Below, one piece after another: positions 25,116-34,522 of a stretch of 64,000 nt of DNA (the stretch's first letter is position 1; every line of letters starts with the position of its first letter). Origin of the DNA: JAHDCC01 sp964551835 (lineage in GTDB: Bacteria; Actinomycetota; Acidimicrobiia; Acidimicrobiales; SZUA-35); contig CAZKEM010000094.1 of the NCBI GenBank assembly GCA_964551835.1, positions 16,043 to 80,042 of the forward strand, read 5' to 3'. The position numbers and the translations under genes were made by a program. The notes under the pieces are model-generated. The model saw nothing but the letters and a program-made list of their open reading frames with translations, searched no databases and had not been told where the DNA came from.

Positions 25116-25502
25116 ATGTCTACGATTCAAACAACCGGTCGACGTAAACAAGCCATCGCTCGTGTTCGGATGACTCCCGGAACCGGCAAGATTACCGCCA
25201 ACGGGCGAGAGTTCGAAAACTACTTCCCGTCAGCCGTCCACCGCACCCTTATCACCGAGCCGCTCCGCATCACGGGCCGGGAAGAGGCCTTCGACATTGA
25301 CGTCACCCTTAGCGGTGGCGGGCTATCAGGCCAAGCTGGAGCGTTCCGTCTCGGCGTAACCCGAGCGTTAGTCGCTAGCGACCAAGAAGACCGACCAGCG
25401 GTTAAAGCCGCCGGGCTTCTCACCCGAGACCCTCGTAAGAAGGAATCGAAGAAGTACGGTCTCAAGAAAGCTCGTAAGGCGCCTCAGTACTCGAAGCGAT
25501 AA
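25116..25502 (+). CDS. rpsI: 30S ribosomal protein S9
   Basis: Small-subunit ribosomal protein, 128 residues. TGRRKQAIARVRMTPGTGK, the GGGLSGQAGAFRLGVTRAL core and the basic tail RKKESKKYGLKKARKAPQYS, ending KR, are diagnostic; the C-terminal KR reaches the P-site tRNA. It lies 8 bases after rplM and 5 bases before glmM, so the ribosomal and amino-sugar genes may share a transcript. Confidence 0.97.
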   Translation: MSTIQTTGRRKQAIARVRMTPGTGKITANGREFENYFPSAVHRTLITEPLRITGREEAFDIDVTLSGGGLSGQAGAFRLGVTRALVASDQEDRPAVKAAGLLTRDPRKKESKKYGLKKARKAPQYSKR

Positions 25503-25507
25503 ACGCG

Positions 25508-26857
25508 GTGAATGCCCCTCAATTTGGCACAGATGGTGTGCGGGGAATCGCCAACAAAGAACTTACACCAGAGGTCGCGGTCGCTTTAGGTCGGGCCTCG
25601 GTGGAGGTTTTGGCCCAAGTTGGCCACAAACACATCGTCGTCGGACGCGACACCCGCAAATCAGGATGGATGCTACAAGCAGGGTTGGTCGCCGGAGCAA
25701 CAGCAGCCGGCGCGGACGTCGAACTTCTTGGTGTTGTCCCGACCCCGGCAGTCGCTTGGGCGTCAGCAGACCGCCAGGCAGCCGGCATCATGATCTCGGC
25801 ATCTCACAACCCGTTCGGCGACAACGGCGTCAAACTGTTCGCCCCAGGTGGATCCAAGCTAAACGACTCGGTAGAAGCTCACATTCAGAAACGGTACGTC
25901 GAACTGCTCGAACAGCCCGGCTCGGTCAACTCGGACGACGCTGCTACCGGTGACGCAGTCGGAACACTCATCGCCAGCAAAGGCGTACAAGGATGGGTTG
26001 ACTCGATCATCGATTCGGTCGACAACAAATTGGATACAACTGTCGTCGTCGACGGAGCCAACGGTTCGGCGTCAATGATCGGCCAAGAAATTCTGCGCCA
26101 ACTAGGTGCCCGAGTTATCTCGATCGGCGACCGCCCCGACGGAGTCAACATCAACGACGGGTATGGTTCGACCAGCCCCGAACGCCTCCAAAAAGCGGTA
26201 CTCGAACAAAAAGCCGACCTTGGTATAGGTTTCGACGGCGACGCCGACCGGCTGATCGCCATCGACGCTAAAGGCGAAATTGTCAACGGTGATCGAGTCC
26301 TCGCGATCCTGGCCACGGACTGGAAATCCCGCAACATGCTCAAGGGTGACACAGTCGTCGTCACCGTCATGACCAACCTCGGATTCCATCGGGCCATGAA
26401 AGACGCCGAAATCGAGGTCGTAACCACCGGTGTCGGCGACCGATACGTCTTAGAAGCACTAGACGAAGGCGGCTTCTCGCTTGGTGGCGAACAATCGGGC
26501 CACATAATCTGTCGCGACCTAGCATCCACGGGCGACGGCATACTTAGCGCGGTGCAGTTGATCGATGCGGTACGCAGATCAGGCCAACCATTGGACGTTC
26601 TCGCAGCTAAAGCCATGACATCGGTTCCTCAGGTTCTACGCAACGTCAAACTGCCCAGCCGATCTACCGACATCTCCGACCGACTTTCAAAACCGATCGC
26701 CGAAGTCGAAACAACTTTCGGAGAAGACGGCCGGGTGTTGGTTAGGCCGTCCGGCACCGAACCCCTTCTGCGAATTATGGTTGAACACGTCGACCCTCGA
26801 AAAGCAGACGAAGCGTGCGCCAGCCTAGTGAAGTTCGCCCAAGGATTAGTGAAATAA
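25508..26857 (+). CDS. glmM: Phosphoglucosamine mutase
   Basis: Converts glucosamine-6-phosphate to glucosamine-1-phosphate for UDP-GlcNAc and peptidoglycan. FGTDGVRGIANKELTPEVAV opens the protein; the phosphoserine loop is MISASHNPFGDNGVKLF near 95-110, the metal loop IGFDGDADRLIAID near 237, the sugar loop GGEQSGHII near 325 and the phosphate loop VRPSGTEPLLRIM near 415. At 449 residues it is full length. It starts with GTG 5 bases after rpsI and is followed by glmS, the preceding step. Confidence 0.97.
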   Translation: MNAPQFGTDGVRGIANKELTPEVAVALGRASVEVLAQVGHKHIVVGRDTRKSGWMLQAGLVAGATAAGADVELLGVVPTPAVAWASADRQAAGIMISASHNPFGDNGVKLFAPGGSKLNDSVEAHIQKRYVELLEQPGSVNSDDAATGDAVGTLIASKGVQGWVDSIIDSVDNKLDTTVVVDGANGSASMIGQEILRQLGARVISIGDRPDGVNINDGYGSTSPERLQKAVLEQKADLGIGFDGDADRLIAIDAKGEIVNGDRVLAILATDWKSRNMLKGDTVVVTVMTNLGFHRAMKDAEIEVVTTGVGDRYVLEALDEGGFSLGGEQSGHIICRDLASTGDGILSAVQLIDAVRRSGQPLDVLAAKAMTSVPQVLRNVKLPSRSTDISDRLSKPIAEVETTFGEDGRVLVRPSGTEPLLRIMVEHVDPRKADEACASLVKFAQGLVK

Positions 26858-26909
26858 AGTACCCAGGAGTTGAGCGCCCTAGACTGGTGATCGCTGAAAG
26901 GAATTTCCT

Positions 26910-29900
26910 ATGTGTGGAATCGTTGCAATTGTTCGCCGTCGGACCAGTCGGACCAAGCCAGATTCGGCCAAGCTGATCTCGATGGTTGACGCCGCCATCG
27001 ACCGTTTCCCGGCGAGCAGCGAGACCGATATAGCGTCGGTCCTGGCTCTTGTAGCATCCGATGTTGCATCGGTTAATGACGCGCTGAAAGGCGAAGCCGG
27101 CCTCCAGGCCATGTTGACCGACCCGGGACTAGTAAAAAGCCTCGAAACGGCGGTTAAAACACTAGACGAAAAAACTGCAAACATCGAACAACACCTCGAA
27201 ACCCAAGGAGTGGCTGTTCCCGACCTCGAACAGGTCAACGCTGTTCTGGTCGAACTCAAAGACGCCACATGGGGGATAGGTCGAGATCGGCTCAGGGCCG
27301 CCAACGAAGTAGTCGACCTAGCCAATTCTGGCCAACCCGAACTGGCATCTTCGCCAACAGCGGTAGCAATTTTGTTCAGTATTCAGCAAACGCTAAGTAA
27401 CATCGACCGACTCGAAGTTCGGGGTCGCGACTCGGCGGGAATTCAAGTTCTCGTCCGGAACCACGGCCTCGACCTCGAATCGGCATCGGTCAAAGCGTTG
27501 ATGGCCGATCGGCTAGATAACCCGCTCTTCGTTGACTGTTCGATCAATACTCCCGATGGCAATCTCAGCTTCGTCTACAAAGCAGCGGCCGAGATCGGTG
27601 AACTCGGTGACAACACCGAAGCGATGCGAGTAGGGATACGATCCGATGCGTTACTTCACATGGCAATCTCAGGCGACGAAGCCGAAGCCACCGTCCTAGC
27701 CCACACCCGATGGGCGTCGGTCGGAAGTATCAGCGAACCAAACGCCCACCCAGTAAACAGCGACGAGCTTGACGGAATAGCCAGGCCATACGTCGCCGGC
27801 GTACTCAACGGCGACGTCGACAACTTTGCCGACCTGATCGCCAACGAAGGTTTGCAGATTCCGCCAGAGATAACCACCGACGCCAAAGTTATCCCGTCGC
27901 TAATCAGCCGAAGTCTAAGTACCGGGCTAGATATCGACGAAGCCGTCCGCTCCAGCGTTGCCCAATTTGAAGGATCGGTAGCGATAGGCGTAAGCAGCTC
28001 ATCAAACCCGGCCGACCTACACCTTACTCTTCGAGGCAGTGGACAAAGCGTCTACGTCGGTTTGGCCGAAGACGCCTTCATCGTCGCTTCAGAACCATAC
28101 GGTGTCGTCGAAGACTCCGAAGCGTACATCAGGATGGATGGAGAAACACCATCAGACCCGAACAATCCGTCGGCTAGTCAAGGTCAAATAATTCGACTCG
28201 ATGGGGCGTTCGCCGGTATGCGGCAAGGCGCTTCGAGAATGTCCTACGACGGCACGTCGCTTCCGATCAGCGAAGACGAATGGAAAGTCCCCGAGGTCAC
28301 AACCCGCGACATCGACCGCGGTAATAACCCTCACTTCCTACTGAAAGAAATCAACGAATCGCCAACCTCGTTCCGAAAGACGTTGCGTGGACGACTCGTC
28401 GAAGAACAAGGCGAACTCAACGTAGAACTGCCAGAAAATACGATCCCGGCCGAGTTGCGTCAACGGATACAAGCGGGCGGAATACGAAACATCGAAATAA
28501 CTGGCCAAGGCACAGCGGCCGTCGCCGGTCAAGCCATGGCGGCGTTGCTAGAAAACATGGTCGGGGAGTCAGCGGTTCGAGTACGAGCTATTACCGCAAC
28601 CGAACTTTGCGGCTTCCAGTTACGCGACGACATGGAAAACACCCTGGTTGTTGCCATCAGCCAGTCCGGCACGACTACCGACACCAACCGAGCCGTTGAC
28701 CTCGTCAGGTCACGCGGCGCAATTGTCGTAGCGATTGTCAACCGTCGAGGTAGCGACCTAACCGACAAAGCCGACGGAGTCCTATACACGTCCGACGGTC
28801 GAGACGTCGAAATGAGTGTCGCGTCAACCAAAGCGTTCTACGCACAAATAGCGGCAGGACAGCTTCTGTCCGAGAAACTCGTCGACCTCTTACCCGACGT
28901 TTCGGTCGACCCGACGGTTCGTCAGCAACGGCTTGTAGGGCTGCGGGACCTGCCCGAGGCTATGGACGCAACCTTGCTGAAACGCTCAGCGGTTGCGGAC
29001 GCCGCGTCGCGTAACGCTCCGAGTAGGCGGTACTGGGCGATGGTCGGCAACGGGCTCAACCACATTGCGGCAAGAGAACTTCGGATCAAACTGTCCGAGC
29101 TGTGCTACAAATCAATCGCCTGCGACATCACCGAAGACAAAAAACACATCGACCTCTCTTCCGAGCCGCTCATATTGATCTGCGCTGCGGGTCTCGTCGG
29201 TTCGACCGCCGACGACGTCGCCAAAGAAGTAGCGATCTTCGGTGCCCACAAAGCAACCCCGATCGTGATCGCGACCGAGGGAGAGAACCGGTTTAACGGC
29301 GCGACAGAAGTCATCACCGTACCCGACGTTCACCCAAGCTTCGCCTTTGTTCTTTCCACCGTTATAGGACACCTGTTCGGATACGAAGCCGCACTAGCGA
29401 TCGACAGCTCGGCACGACCACTTCGCGAGATTCGAGGTGTAATCGAAACCTACGTCGGTGCTGAAGACGAACAATGGTTCGCTAACTTTGGCGCCGAAAT
29501 AAAACCACAAACCAAACAGTTCTTCGAAGGTCTCCGAGCCGGTCATTACAACGGACACCTCGAAGCAGGAACCTCGGTCCGGGTAGCCGCACTGCTGCGT
29601 TTCGCTACCGGATCTGTCCGCCTAGACGCCTACCAAGTCGAATTCGGCAAAGTCGGTACCCCGGGTCAGATAGTCGAAGACCTAGCGGCAGGTCTGACCA
29701 CCGCGATTGAAGAACTAACAAGGCCAATCGACGCGATTAAGCACCAGGCTAAAACCGTCACGGTCGGCATCAGCCGAACCGACGAAAGTTTGCTGCAGGC
29801 CGCTCTCATACAGTCCGTGCTGGACACAGGCTGCCCACGGGATCGTTTGAGCTACCGCAGCCTCAGAACGTTAGCAGCACTCACGCCTGCAGTCGACGAA

Positions 29901-30347
29901 CTTGTTGGCTTCACCCGGTACATAATCGACGGAGAAGACTTAGAGGAGGGCGGTCAAATCCGAGTTCGAGACAAGGGAGGAATTGCAGCGAACATCACTT
30001 CACGAGTTGACACCGACCCAACCCTTCGAGGTACAAAACACCGTGTAGCAGTTGAACAATTACCGTTTGTGACTGTAGGGTCCGACGGGCGAGTCGTTCT
30101 GATCGTGCCGGAAGTGAAGGCCAAAAAAACAACGGGCCTCACGTTGTGTCACCTCCGGCTTGAAGAATCGTTAGACGCCAAGACCGCACGCACCGTCCTT
30201 CAAGGCTACCGCAACCGGTATCGACAACTTTCCGACTTCGTCACCGAGGTTAAGCCGTCGCTGCGAGAAGACCTGCTAGCAGAAGTGCCTACCGTCGAGC
30301 TGTTAACCGCTCCGATATCATCTGTCGGTTCGTACTGGGTCGAATAG
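26910..30347 (+). CDS. glmS: Glutamine-fructose-6-phosphate aminotransferase, greatly expanded
   Basis: Makes glucosamine-6-phosphate from fructose-6-phosphate and glutamine. The catalytic Cys2 is in MCGIVAIV and EVRGRDSAGIQV is present, but these lie about 140 residues further apart than usual, with a helical, Glu/Asp-rich insert at about 11-165. LAHTRWASVG matches the glutaminase motif. SIS domains follow at about 540-665 (VVAISQSGTTTDTNRA) and 703-848 (WAMVGNGLNHIAARELRIKL, then KLSELCYK). A further about 295 residues extend past the normal end. 1145 residues against about 610 usual. glmM precedes it and acpS overlaps by one base. Confidence 0.88.
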   Translation: MCGIVAIVRRRTSRTKPDSAKLISMVDAAIDRFPASSETDIASVLALVASDVASVNDALKGEAGLQAMLTDPGLVKSLETAVKTLDEKTANIEQHLETQGVAVPDLEQVNAVLVELKDATWGIGRDRLRAANEVVDLANSGQPELASSPTAVAILFSIQQTLSNIDRLEVRGRDSAGIQVLVRNHGLDLESASVKALMADRLDNPLFVDCSINTPDGNLSFVYKAAAEIGELGDNTEAMRVGIRSDALLHMAISGDEAEATVLAHTRWASVGSISEPNAHPVNSDELDGIARPYVAGVLNGDVDNFADLIANEGLQIPPEITTDAKVIPSLISRSLSTGLDIDEAVRSSVAQFEGSVAIGVSSSSNPADLHLTLRGSGQSVYVGLAEDAFIVASEPYGVVEDSEAYIRMDGETPSDPNNPSASQGQIIRLDGAFAGMRQGASRMSYDGTSLPISEDEWKVPEVTTRDIDRGNNPHFLLKEINESPTSFRKTLRGRLVEEQGELNVELPENTIPAELRQRIQAGGIRNIEITGQGTAAVAGQAMAALLENMVGESAVRVRAITATELCGFQLRDDMENTLVVAISQSGTTTDTNRAVDLVRSRGAIVVAIVNRRGSDLTDKADGVLYTSDGRDVEMSVASTKAFYAQIAAGQLLSEKLVDLLPDVSVDPTVRQQRLVGLRDLPEAMDATLLKRSAVADAASRNAPSRRYWAMVGNGLNHIAARELRIKLSELCYKSIACDITEDKKHIDLSSEPLILICAAGLVGSTADDVAKEVAIFGAHKATPIVIATEGENRFNGATEVITVPDVHPSFAFVLSTVIGHLFGYEAALAIDSSARPLREIRGVIETYVGAEDEQWFANFGAEIKPQTKQFFEGLRAGHYNGHLEAGTSVRVAALLRFATGSVRLDAYQVEFGKVGTPGQIVEDLAAGLTTAIEELTRPIDAIKHQAKTVTVGISRTDESLLQAALIQSVLDTGCPRDRLSYRSLRTLAALTPAVDELVGFTRYIIDGEDLEEGGQIRVRDKGGIAANITSRVDTDPTLRGTKHRVAVEQLPFVTVGSDGRVVLIVPEVKAKKTTGLTLCHLRLEESLDAKTARTVLQGYRNRYRQLSDFVTEVKPSLREDLLAEVPTVELLTAPISSVGSYWVE

Positions 30348-30784
30348 TGAACAGCCCGTCTGGAGCGTTCGACGCTGGGCTGCAACAGTTGCCGGGTCTG
30401 GTCGTGGTCGCTATCGGCGCCGACGTGATTGAGGTTGACCGGATCCGTCAGACAATACATCGACAACCCAACTTTGTTGACCGAGTCTTCACAGTCGGTG
30501 AAATCGAATACTGCCAAAACCACCGAGATCCAGCAGAACGGTTCGCTGTCCGGTTCGCAGCCAAAGAAGCCGTCCTTAAAGCATTAGGTGTCGGCCTCGG
30601 CGGCGCCGACCTGACCGATATTGAAGTAGTTCGAACCGGCAGTGGCAAACCAGAGCTAACCATCGCGGGCAGAGCCCAGCCCCTAGCGGATGAGCTAGCC
30701 ATATCTGATTGGTTGATTACGCTTAGTCATGCGGACACTGTCGCCCAAGCCTTCGTCGCCGGTTTAGGACCTCAAGCAAACTAG
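30347..30784 (+). CDS. acpS: Holo-[acyl-carrier-protein] synthase
   Basis: Transfers 4'-phosphopantetheine from CoA to ACP. AIGADVIEVDRIRQTI and FAVRFAAKEAVLKALGVG contain the Mg-binding Asp and Glu and the KEA motif; ITLSHADTVAQAFV is the C-terminal signature. 145 residues from the GTG that shares one base with the glmS stop, including about 20 residues more than the usual N-terminus; a GTG at 30404 would give the typical length. Its place after glmS is standard in actinobacteria. Confidence 0.93.
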   Translation: MNSPSGAFDAGLQQLPGLVVVAIGADVIEVDRIRQTIHRQPNFVDRVFTVGEIEYCQNHRDPAERFAVRFAAKEAVLKALGVGLGGADLTDIEVVRTGSGKPELTIAGRAQPLADELAISDWLITLSHADTVAQAFVAGLGPQAN

Positions 30785-30944
30785 CGCTAGCCTCGCCTTC
30801 TCGGGCGAGTGGAAGACAAACAGGCATTCGCAATAGTGTCTCATGTCTCTATATGACGGTTGGATGATGGACGGAAGTACCGGGAACTTCTAGCGTTGGG
30901 TCGCCGTCTTAGGGGTCAAACTTGACTCAATAAAGGAGATAGTT

Positions 30945-31070
30945 GTGAGCGACCGCGGGAACGCAGGCAAACGCCTATGGGGCATATTGGGATGGGGTCA
31001 CCGATTCTTGGCGGTCATGATCGGAGCGATATTGTTCCTAGCTTGGGTTCGCTGCGGGCGACCCATGTAA
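30945..31070 (+). CDS. Small membrane protein (41 aa)
   Basis: A GTG at 30945 is preceded by AAAGGAG with 6-base spacing, one of the best ribosome-binding sites in the window. The product is 41 residues: a basic N-terminus (SDRGNAGKRLWGILGWG), one membrane span (FLAVMIGAILFLAWV) and a short basic end. It lies alone in the gap after acpS. No family recognised; the strong start signal and membrane-like profile support it as a real gene. Confidence 0.55.
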   Translation: MSDRGNAGKRLWGILGWGHRFLAVMIGAILFLAWVRCGRPM

Positions 31071-31234
31071 TATGATCAACCCTCAACCCTCAAGCCTGTC
31101 GATCATAGTTGGAACACGATCCTAGGTTGCAGAACCCAGAAATAAATCTACTGAAAGAAGAGAACCTTGACCTATTCTACGCGTTGACTGTCGACGAAGC
31201 CTGTGAATTCGCTAGCGGAACGGAAAGCTACTAG

Positions 31235-31822
31235 CTAATTGCTGGCAATCACGTTACCTTCGGCGTCGGTGATAACAACTTCACCGTTCTCGCCTGCAGA
31301 GATGTTGGTACCGTCGTCGCCGACAACTGAACTTCCGTCAGCGTCGACGATGACTTCGCCATTTCCATTTACTATTACGACGTTGCCGTTCTCATCGACC
31401 GTAGCCGTACCGGTAAAGCTGCCCTCACCGGACGTAATCGTGACGTTGCCGGCCTCGTCCACTGCGACGTCGGCAGCTCCGAGAACGTTACCGCCATCGT
31501 CGGTCAGGACAACAGAGCCATCTTCGCCGACAGCGATGTTGCCTCCGGCGACCTTGTTGCCGTCAACATCAGAAACAGTCACCTTGCCATCGGCTTCAAC
31601 AGACACGCTGCCCTCGTCGCTGTCAACGATAACGTTGCCGTTTTCGTCAACTTCGATCTTGCCTTCTGTCACGCTATCTGGCGTCGAAACGACAACATTT
31701 CCGTCTTCGTCAACCGAAATGTTGCCTTCTTCGCCATCTATTGCAACATCCACCCCGGCTGAACCGCAAGCCGTAAGGCCCAAAACAACGCACCCGACCA
31801 GTGCCGCGAACTTCTTATCCAT
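31235..31822 (-). CDS. Repeat-containing lipoprotein (beta-solenoid-like)
   Basis: Lipoprotein of 195 residues with signal peptide and lipobox LGLTAC. The mature part is almost wholly made of short acidic repeats of about 10-16 residues around VDENGNVVV (variants VDENGNVIV, VDEAGNVTI, VGEDGSVVL), suggesting a Ca-binding-like beta-solenoid or stacked turns on the cell surface. The gene is isolated and divergent from the next gene. The opposite-strand frame over the same bases is a shadow of the repeats. Function unknown. Confidence 0.75.
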   Translation of the reverse strand: MDKKFAALVGCVVLGLTACGSAGVDVAIDGEEGNISVDEDGNVVVSTPDSVTEGKIEVDENGNVIVDSDEGSVSVEADGKVTVSDVDGNKVAGGNIAVGEDGSVVLTDDGGNVLGAADVAVDEAGNVTITSGEGSFTGTATVDENGNVVIVNGNGEVIVDADGSSVVGDDGTNISAGENGEVVITDAEGNVIASN

Positions 31823-31970
31823 AAACTTCTCCCCGTCGTATTGATTCAGCCTGCGTCAATGCTGGGCGTAGGGCCCAAACACACATAGCCTCATACACTA
31901 GCTCGTCAATGTGCAGTTTTTGGTTCAGTAGACGGTTTAAACAGTTCAGACCCTTCTATAGTCAGCCTTC

Positions 31971-32564
31971 ATGGATGTTCCGAACAGGCCAGCGATAGAT
32001 TTTCAACCTCTCTGGGACGCCTTCGGAACCGAATTTGGGCTCTTGCCAGAATTGGCGTTAGATGCCGTATTGGCCCGTTATCGGCAAGGCGAGCCGGCGT
32101 GCATCCCTCGAATCATCGAATTGGTATGTTCCCGCTCGGTAACCGTGACCGAGTCGGCGGCGGCACTTCGGGTACTCGACCTAGAACCGTTGTCCTCAAC
32201 TCAGCGGCGCATGGTTGAATCTGTACTAGATCGCTGGTGGCTGTTGGCCCTGTCTGTCCCAAATGAAAATGGCGGAGTCACAGACACACTCGGCATTTTG
32301 GCTGGATTCGGAGCCTCGGTACAGCGTTGGCTCCATGTGTGGTTAGAAAACTTCGATGGCCTCGGGGCTTCGCTATTCGTCGAAGCTGTGCTTGGGTACA
32401 ACGATGACCTGCCAGCCTCGGGAGCGTGGCTAGACAAACAAGACGAATGGACCCAGTTCCGTCAATGGTGCCGGTCAGAGCCCACGGTTATGGGATTCAC
32501 ACTACTAGGTGGATCTCACGTACGCGACAGCGAGATGACGGCCGTACTCGAGCTGATAGTCTAA
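31971..32564 (+). CDS. Conserved-looking hypothetical protein
   Basis: Soluble protein of 197 residues, mostly helical by composition, with aromatic-rich segments (VQRWLHVWLENFDGLGA, LDKQDEWTQFRQWCRSE). No signal peptide, membrane span or known catalytic motif. The codon pattern matches its neighbours and the ATG is well placed after a divergent promoter region. It ends convergently with the ABC-F gene 44 bases away. No function proposed. Confidence 0.6.
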   Translation: MDVPNRPAIDFQPLWDAFGTEFGLLPELALDAVLARYRQGEPACIPRIIELVCSRSVTVTESAAALRVLDLEPLSSTQRRMVESVLDRWWLLALSVPNENGGVTDTLGILAGFGASVQRWLHVWLENFDGLGASLFVEAVLGYNDDLPASGAWLDKQDEWTQFRQWCRSEPTVMGFTLLGGSHVRDSEMTAVLELIV

Positions 32565-32608
32565 ACGCTCGCAACCTACCTGTCGCGGCTGGCTGGAGAT
32601 TGCTCCGA

Positions 32609-34411
32609 CTATTTTTGGTCTTGTTCTTCTGAGAGGTTAAGCCACGTTTCTTCGGCGGTGGCTAATTGATCCGAAACATCGGCTAATTCTTCGCCTAGGG
32701 TCCGGAGTTCTTCGTGGTCGGTTCCGGCGTCGACCAGCTTCTCCTCGATAGCAGATTTGCGTTTCTCTAACTTGCGGATATTTTTTTCGTTGTCTCGGAT
32801 CAAAACGCTTAAGGTCGCCGAAGAGCGACCCGACTTTTTCTTGGTTGGATTCTGCTGCGACTGTTTCACTGGCGAATTGCCGGGGGTTCCCTCTTTAGCT
32901 GCCAGAGCACCACGTTTGCCGCGTCGTTGATTTTTGCGGTGCTTGTCCCACTCATTGAACCCGCCTGGCCAGCGTTTCGCAGTACCTTTACCATCGATGA
33001 CGATGGCGTCGCTGACGACCCGTTCGAGGAATGCCCGATCGTGGCTCACAACAATCACCGCTCCCGGCCAGTCGTACAAAAAGTCCTCCAACGCTCGCAG
33101 TGTTTCAAGGTCGAGATCGTTCGTAGGTTCGTCGAGCAGTAACACGTTCGGGCGCTCAGCAAGTACTTTGAGAAGTTGAAGCCGTCGACGTTCTCCCCCC
33201 GACAGCGTGTGGACCTCAGCCCATTGGGTATCGCGGTCAAACCAAAACGCTTCAAGAAGGCGAGCGTCGGTCCAGTCTGGGTCGCGGTGTGGGCCCGATA
33301 CGATCTCTCGAGCCCGGGCGGTAGGGTCGAGGGTTTCGCCCAACTGGTCGTAGTAGCCAAGAGCGACTGTGGAACCGGTTGTGACCGTACCCGAGTCGGG
33401 TTGGCGTCGACCAGCGACGATATCGATCAACGATGTCTTGCCAGCCCCGTTTGGCCCAACCACGCCCAAGCGTTCTCTTGGGTCGAGACGGAGGTCGATG
33501 TTCGAAAATAGCTGACGACCGTCTGGTGCGGTAAGAGAGACGCCTTCAAGTTCAACGACTACTTCACCGAGGCGAGGCGTCGGGAATTCCAGGTGAAGGT
33601 TCCCGGCTCTAGCCGGACCTTCGGGTTTGTTGTTGAGGATCTCTTTGGCCCGCTGAATGCGGGCTTTAGGTTTAGATGTCCGCGCTGGTGCGCCTCGACG
33701 AAGCCAAGCCAGTTCAGCTTTCGCTTGGTTCTTCCTAACCGCTTCTGCCGACGCAGCTGCAACCTCTCGCTGTTGTTTGTTTTCCAGGTAACTGGCGTAG
33801 CTTCCGTCATGCACATACCCGGTCCCACGGTCTAGTTCGAGCATCTTCGTCGTGAGCGAGTCGAGTAGATGGCGGTCGTGGCTTACAAGCAACAAGGCAC
33901 CCCGATGCTCAAAGAGGCGAGCCTCTAACCATTCGATCGAATCTAGGTCAAGATGGTTGGTCGGTTCATCTAAGATTAGAACGTCTGCGGGCTGGACCAA
34001 CGCTCGAGCTAACGCCACTCGCTTCTTTTCGCCGCCCGACATGTTGGCCGTTGATCGGCCGTGGTGGCCGCCCATGCCAAGCCGTTCCAAAACAGCTTCG
34101 GCTTCCCACTGTTGGCTGCCAGCTTGTCCCGCTTTTTTCCGAGCGGCTTCTTCGACGACGGACAGAGCGGTGCCCGCAGGGAGCGGGGCTTCCTGGTCAA
34201 GTACCGAAAAGGTGACCCCTCGGCCGTTGCGAACAACACCAGACTCGGGTGTTTGGTCACCGGCCAACACTCGAAGCAGCGTGGATTTGCCGGTACCGTT
34301 GATGCCGATAAGGCCTATTCGATCCCCGGTCGAAACGGTTACTGAGACGTCGCGGAAAAGGTCTCGGTCGGGGCGGCTGACAGTTAGTTTCTCTGCATCG
34401 AGTAATATCAC
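32609..34411 (-). CDS. ABC-F family ATPase (Uup-like)
   Basis: Soluble tandem ATPase that acts on ribosomes or DNA structures rather than as a transporter. Two nucleotide-binding domains carry Walker A (GINGTGKSTLLRVL, GPNGAGKTSLIDIV), signatures (MSGGEKKRVALARAL, LSGGERRRLQLLKVL) and Walker B (LILDEPTNHLDLD, LLLDEPTNDLDLE), joined by a charged linker near 200-250 (LENKQQREVAAASAEAVRKN). A C-terminal coiled coil (DNEKNIRKLEKRKSAIEEKL) is the Uup/EttA-type tail. 600 residues. It is divergent from alr. Confidence 0.92.
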   Translation of the reverse strand: MILLDAEKLTVSRPDRDLFRDVSVTVSTGDRIGLIGINGTGKSTLLRVLAGDQTPESGVVRNGRGVTFSVLDQEAPLPAGTALSVVEEAARKKAGQAGSQQWEAEAVLERLGMGGHHGRSTANMSGGEKKRVALARALVQPADVLILDEPTNHLDLDSIEWLEARLFEHRGALLLVSHDRHLLDSLTTKMLELDRGTGYVHDGSYASYLENKQQREVAAASAEAVRKNQAKAELAWLRRGAPARTSKPKARIQRAKEILNNKPEGPARAGNLHLEFPTPRLGEVVVELEGVSLTAPDGRQLFSNIDLRLDPRERLGVVGPNGAGKTSLIDIVAGRRQPDSGTVTTGSTVALGYYDQLGETLDPTARAREIVSGPHRDPDWTDARLLEAFWFDRDTQWAEVHTLSGGERRRLQLLKVLAERPNVLLLDEPTNDLDLETLRALEDFLYDWPGAVIVVSHDRAFLERVVSDAIVIDGKGTAKRWPGGFNEWDKHRKNQRRGKRGALAAKEGTPGNSPVKQSQQNPTKKKSGRSSATLSVLIRDNEKNIRKLEKRKSAIEEKLVDAGTDHEELRTLGEELADVSDQLATAEETWLNLSEEQDQK

Positions 34412-34522
34412 AGCCCTATCACCCTAAAGGGGTTTGGTGATCGTTGCTGGCGGTCGGTAGGATCGATCCAATCGGCAGCTACCCATATTATGTCCGAGCT
34501 AGAGTTGCCGATTGGAAGTTGA

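Noticed and set aside
25885..26616. 243-codon frame opposite glmM
   Set aside because: Ser/Pro-rich shadow of a clear glmM.
31239..31844. 201-codon plus-strand frame opposite the repeat lipoprotein
   Set aside because: Ser/Thr/Pro shadow of the repeats; the minus frame has a signal peptide and lipobox.
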